NCBI GenBank assembly: GCA_029060625.1
Contig: JAIDTO010000063.1
Coordinates: forward strand, 1 to 33,582
Length of the DNA: 33,582 nt
From: Muribaculaceae bacterium
Lineage (GTDB): Bacteria; Bacteroidota; Bacteroidia; Bacteroidales; Muribaculaceae
Direction of reading: 5' to 3'
In this document: one piece after another, positions 30,169-33,582 of the stretch
Layout: the number at the start of each line of letters is the position of its first letter
Numbering within the stretch: the stretch's first letter is position 1
Position numbers and translations under genes: made by a program
Notes under the pieces: model-generated
The model's database searches: none
What the model was told of the DNA's origin: nothing
What the model saw: only the letters and a program-made list of their open reading frames with translations

Positions 30169-32799
30169 ATGACATTGACAAGAACGCTAAGACGGATCAT
30201 GCTTGCAGTCGCCGCAGTCGCCGCGACTCTGACCGCCACGGCACAGACACCTACAAACGATACGATTTACGCTCCTGATATCATCTACAGCCCAATTCCA
30301 AAGGTGTACGAAATAGCCGGCATCAAGGTGACGGGAGTCCCTGATGTGGAAGACTACGTAATAATTGGATATTCCGGTCTGTCGATAGGCGAGCGCATTG
30401 AAATTCCCGGCGAAGCTATCTCCACTGCCGTGAAGCGTTTCTATCGTCAGGGTCTCTACTCAAAGGTGGAAATCAACCTTGAAAAGGTGGTGGGAGACAA
30501 GGCTTGGCTCGAGATATCACTGAAGCAACAGCCTCGTATGGCTGAACTCCGCTTCACGGGTGTGAAAGGTGGCGAGAAGAAAGATCTTCTGGAGCGTCTC
30601 GGCGTGGAGAAGGGCCAGCAGCTTACCCCAAATATCGTGGCTCGTATTGTGCAAGTCGTCAAGCAGTTCTATTCTGACAAGGGCTTCAAGAATGTAATCG
30701 TGACTTCATCCCAGCAGCCCGACCTTTCTCAGGAAAACTATGATTTCCTGACCATCAATGTCGATCGCCAGAACAAGGTGAAGGTGCATAAGATCTATGT
30801 CAATGGCAACAATGTGCTCTCCGACCGCAAGTTTAAGAACGCTATGAAGAAGACAAACGAGAACCATGACATTCTCAACATCTTCAAGCAGAAGAAGTTT
30901 GTGGATACGGATTATGCCGACGATAAGATACGCATCATAGAGAAATATAACGAGCTTGGCTACCGTGATGCTGAGATTGTAAGCGACTCCATCGTGAAAT
31001 ATGATGATAAGGAAATCGACATCTATCTTACGGTGGATGAAGGTGACCGCTACTATATCAAGGATATCAATTGGGTGGGTAATACATTGTATTCTACCGA
31101 CTTCCTTAATCAGGTGCTTGGTATGTATCCCGGTGATGTCTACAACCAGAAGCGTCTCTCCAAGCGTACGTCTGAAGACGATGACGCCGTGGCAAACTAT
31201 TATCTCGACAATGGCTATCTATTCTTCCAGCTTGTGCCTATAGAGCAGCAGGTGACTGGCGATAGTATCTCCCTCATGATGCGTATCTATGAAGGACAGC
31301 CGGCTAAAATCAATAAGGTTGTGATCAACGGTAATGACCAGCTTTATGAAAAGGTGATACGTCGCGAATTGCGAGTAAAGCCCGGCGATTTGTTCTCAAA
31401 AAGTGCGCTCATGAACTCAGCACGTGAGATTGCAGCTTCCGGCCACTTCGATCCGGAGACAATGGGTGTGAATCCCATCACAAATGATGCTGATGGAACA
31501 GTAGATATCGTCTTCGATCTTGAGCAGAAGGCCAACGACAAGGTGCAGCTATCACTCGGTTGGGGCCAGACAGGTGTGACCGGCCAGGTGGCACTTTCGT
31601 TCTCAAACTTCTCAATAAAGAATCTTTTCAATCCGCAGAGCTACCGAGGCATAATACCGCGTGGTGACGGACAGACCTTCTCGATCTCGGCACAGACCAA
31701 TGCCAAGTATTACCAGAGCTACAACATCAGTTTCTTTGATCCCTGGCTCGGAGGAAAGCGTCCGAATTCATTCTCTTTCTCGGTTGACTATAGCCGTTCT
31801 ACGGGTGTCAACAGCCGATTCTACTCGAATCAGTATTTTAATTCGGGTCTGTATAGTAACTATTATCTTGGCAATAGTGGATATCAACAATACTATTACC
31901 AGAATGCGTATGACCCGAATAAAGTGCTTCAGCTTGCCGGCGTGACGGCTGCATATGGTACGCGTCTTACTTGGCCCGACGATTGGTTCCAGTTCCAGGT
32001 GTCACTTGCCTACCGTTGGTATTACCTTAAGAACTGGGATTATCTGCGATTCATGAATACCGGTTCTGCCAATTCTATAGTGCTTGGATTGACATTAAGC
32101 CGCAATACGACCGACCAGCCTATATATCCAAGTAGGGGTTCAAGCTTTATGCTCTCTCTTCAGATGACGCCCCCATGGACTTCGCTTCGCAAAGGCCATG
32201 ACTGGCAGAAGCTGGCAGAGGAGGCAAATGCGCGCGATGTAAAAGCACAGGCTGAGCTTTACAAATGGATCGAATACTGGAAACTGAAGTTCCAAGCCAA
32301 GACATTCACCCCTCTCACCAATCCGGATGGCAACTGGCGACTTGTTATGATGACGAAGGCTGATTTCGCTCTCCTTGGCTCATACAACAAGTATGTCAAG
32401 TCTCCGTTTGAGACATTCTACTTCGGTGGCGACGGTATGACAGGTAGCTATACCTATGCGACTGAGACCGTTTCAATGCGAGGATACGAGAATGGTCAGT
32501 TCACTCCTTACTATTATGAAGCGTATGCATATTCGAAGTTTACGTTCGAGCTTCGTTTCCCATTCATGCTTCAGCCTAACACTACCATCTTTGCGCTTGC
32601 ATTCGCTGAGGCAGGTAATGCCTGGACAGACATCAAGGCCTTTGCACCGTTCAACCTGAAGCGTTCGGCAGGTGTCGGAGTCCGACTATACCTCTCGATG
32701 CTTGGTTTCCTAGGTATCGACTGGGGCTACGGTTTCGACAAGGTATGGGGTAAACGCGGAGGCGGCAACCTGCACTTCGTGCTTGGACAGGAGTTCTAA
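30169..32799 (+). CDS. bamA: Outer-membrane protein assembly factor BamA
   Basis: BamA inserts beta-barrel proteins into the outer membrane. The 876-residue protein has a signal peptide (about 1-26, ending TATAQ). About five POTRA domains follow (about 45-465), each with the alpha-beta pattern, for example VYEIAGIKVTGVPDVEDYVI, QNKVKVHKIYVNGNNVLSDR, GDRYYIKDINWVGNTLYSTD and QPAKINKVVINGNDQLYEKV. The 16-strand barrel runs from about 470 to 876, with the conserved FFDPWLGGKRPNSFS, the L6 motif SMRGYENGQ (the Bacteroidetes form of VRGF), and a C-terminal strand ending LHFVLGQEF. The barrel is long for BamA because of extended Tyr/Asn-rich loops (NQYFNSGLYSNYYLGNSGYQ), typical of this phylum. The Skp-like genes follow. 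Confidence 0.95.
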   Translation: MTLTRTLRRIMLAVAAVAATLTATAQTPTNDTIYAPDIIYSPIPKVYEIAGIKVTGVPDVEDYVIIGYSGLSIGERIEIPGEAISTAVKRFYRQGLYSKVEINLEKVVGDKAWLEISLKQQPRMAELRFTGVKGGEKKDLLERLGVEKGQQLTPNIVARIVQVVKQFYSDKGFKNVIVTSSQQPDLSQENYDFLTINVDRQNKVKVHKIYVNGNNVLSDRKFKNAMKKTNENHDILNIFKQKKFVDTDYADDKIRIIEKYNELGYRDAEIVSDSIVKYDDKEIDIYLTVDEGDRYYIKDINWVGNTLYSTDFLNQVLGMYPGDVYNQKRLSKRTSEDDDAVANYYLDNGYLFFQLVPIEQQVTGDSISLMMRIYEGQPAKINKVVINGNDQLYEKVIRRELRVKPGDLFSKSALMNSAREIAASGHFDPETMGVNPITNDADGTVDIVFDLEQKANDKVQLSLGWGQTGVTGQVALSFSNFSIKNLFNPQSYRGIIPRGDGQTFSISAQTNAKYYQSYNISFFDPWLGGKRPNSFSFSVDYSRSTGVNSRFYSNQYFNSGLYSNYYLGNSGYQQYYYQNAYDPNKVLQLAGVTAAYGTRLTWPDDWFQFQVSLAYRWYYLKNWDYLRFMNTGSANSIVLGLTLSRNTTDQPIYPSRGSSFMLSLQMTPPWTSLRKGHDWQKLAEEANARDVKAQAELYKWIEYWKLKFQAKTFTPLTNPDGNWRLVMMTKADFALLGSYNKYVKSPFETFYFGGDGMTGSYTYATETVSMRGYENGQFTPYYYEAYAYSKFTFELRFPFMLQPNTTIFALAFAEAGNAWTDIKAFAPFNLKRSAGVGVRLYLSMLGFLGIDWGYGFDKVWGKRGGGNLHFVLGQEF

Positions 32800-32802
32800 C
32801 GC

Positions 32803-32873
32803 GTTGTACGTTTTACGTTGTACGTTTTACGTTGTACGTTTTACGTTGTACGTTTTACGTTGTGCGTTGTACG
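32803..32873 (+). repeat. Tandem GTTGTACGTTTTAC repeat between bamA and the OmpH gene
   Basis: Four perfect 14-nt units (32803-32858) are followed by a decayed partial copy to 32873. Each unit is two heptamers, GTTGTAC and GTTTTAC. It begins four bases after the bamA stop. Confidence 0.92.
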
Positions 32874-32938
32874 AGATTTAAACTTTAAATGGGCTATTTT
32901 GTCTTTAAAGTAGTATGAACTTAAAAAATAGAAATAAC

Positions 32939-33454
32939 ATGAAGAAACTTATCATATCTTTGGCATTGGTGGTGACTGCCGTCTTGGGAGCCTATGCGCA
33001 GAAGTTTGCGCTTGTGGATATGGACTATATCCTCCGCAACGTACCCAGCTATGAGATGGCAAATGAGCAGCTGAATCAAGTGTCGCAGCGTTGGGAGCGC
33101 GAGGTGACCGAACTTTCAAAGGAAGCTGAGACCATGTATAAGAACTATCAGTCTGAGATGATCTTCCTGACTGACGACCAGAAGAAAAGCCGTGAAGAGG
33201 AACTCGTGGCTAAGGAAAAGGAAGTGACCGACCTCCGGTATAAATACTTTGGACCGGAAGGTGAGCTTTTCAAGAAGCGCCAGAGCCTTATGAAGCCGAT
33301 TCAGGAAGATGTCTACAACGCAGTGAAGGCTGTGTGCGAGGAGAAGGGATATCAGGTCATTTTCGACCGTGCATCGTCGCAGAGCATTGTCTTTGCCTCC
33401 CCGAAGATTGATGTCAGCAACGAGGTGCTCGCAAAACTCGGATATTCGAAGTAA
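32939..33454 (+). CDS. OmpH/Skp-like periplasmic chaperone
   Basis: The 171 residues from ATG 32939 (MKKLIISLALVVTAVLGAYA) carry a clear signal peptide; the longer frame from ATG 32915 adds eight polar residues that would spoil it. The mature protein starts QKFALVDMDYILRNVPSYEM, the OmpH 'vD...il...P.y' motif. Long coiled-coil arms follow (about 40-125; NQVSQRWEREVTELSKEAET ... SREEELVAKEKEVTDLRYKY). The C-terminal body is AVCEEKGYQVIFDRASSQSI plus the final helix. Trimeric Skp holds unfolded barrel proteins on the way to BamA, which fits its place directly downstream of bamA. Tandem OmpH genes after bamA are normal in Bacteroidetes. Confidence 0.92.
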   Translation: MKKLIISLALVVTAVLGAYAQKFALVDMDYILRNVPSYEMANEQLNQVSQRWEREVTELSKEAETMYKNYQSEMIFLTDDQKKSREEELVAKEKEVTDLRYKYFGPEGELFKKRQSLMKPIQEDVYNAVKAVCEEKGYQVIFDRASSQSIVFASPKIDVSNEVLAKLGYSK

Positions 33455-33499
33455 TCATTGAAATATTAAACAATAACAAATAAACTAAACAAGAAAGAA

Positions 33500-33582
33500 A
33501 TGATCAAGAAAGTACTTTTGGCAATCGCGCTTATCTGCCCGATGCTTCTGTCTGCCCAGACCCTCAAGATCGGACTCGTAGA
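33500..33582 (+). CDS. Second OmpH/Skp-like chaperone (3' partial)
   Basis: Only 27 codons are visible before the window ends: a signal peptide MIKKVLLAIALICPMLLSAQ followed by TLKIGLV, the usual first strand of OmpH proteins ('..ki.yvd.q.i'). The gene starts 45 nt after the first chaperone gene and is co-directional. The assignment rests on the signal peptide, the opening strand and gene order. Confidence 0.75.
   Translation, partial: MIKKVLLAIALICPMLLSAQTLKIGLV

Overview
The window looks like a chromosomal segment of a gut-type Bacteroidales bacterium, probably Muribaculaceae or a close relative. The evidence is Bacteroidetes promoters (TTTG, a 19-21 nt spacer, then TAnnTTTG), a BamA/Skp block next to uppS with DUF6242- and DUF6089-type partners, a TPR/DUF4292/EnvC-like cluster, and many secreted glycan-active proteins and lipoproteins. 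Family names come from reading the translations; no database search was possible.

Layout. 1-6261: tail of a DUF5074-like surface protein, a GH43 glycosidase, a divergent DcaP-like porin, a BNR-4 propeller protein (glycan lyase or glycosidase fold) and a GT2 glycosyltransferase. This is a loose carbohydrate locus with no SusC/SusD pair in view. 6348-8957: secreted M3 metallopeptidase, then a 55-residue 2x[4Fe-4S] ferredoxin with its own promoter and a strong terminator. 9024-9762: decayed DNA with a perfect but orphan promoter and two gene remnants. 9862-12499: an AlbA_2/GHKL/winged-helix regulator with KSGQI repeats, then a formate/nitrite-type channel.

12506-15803, minus strand, is the most unusual region. 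It runs from an ECF sigma factor fused through one transmembrane helix and a long linker to an outer-membrane beta-barrel, to a small lipoprotein, to a radical SAM/SPASM enzyme. The last two overlap by ATGA. The pair matches the functionally uncharacterised rSAM/lipoprotein systems of Bacteroidetes. The fused sigma-barrel upstream suggests that envelope signalling is coupled to a peptide-modifying system.

15990-20645: TPR protein, DUF4292 protein and an EnvC-like degenerate LytM protein (cell envelope and division). 20802-26039: the branched-chain amino-acid operon ilvD-ilvB-ilvN-ilvC with a perfect promoter. ribD converges on it, and its last codons overlap the ilv terminator. 27131-33582: envelope operon of a DUF6242 lipoprotein, DUF6089 protein, uppS, bamA and two OmpH/Skp-like chaperones, the second cut by the window edge.

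Across the window, gaps between co-directional genes often hold short tandem repeats of about 7 nt. Each gap has a different unit, and the repeats sometimes run over the upstream stop codon. No tRNA, rRNA, IS element, integrase or CRISPR array was seen.
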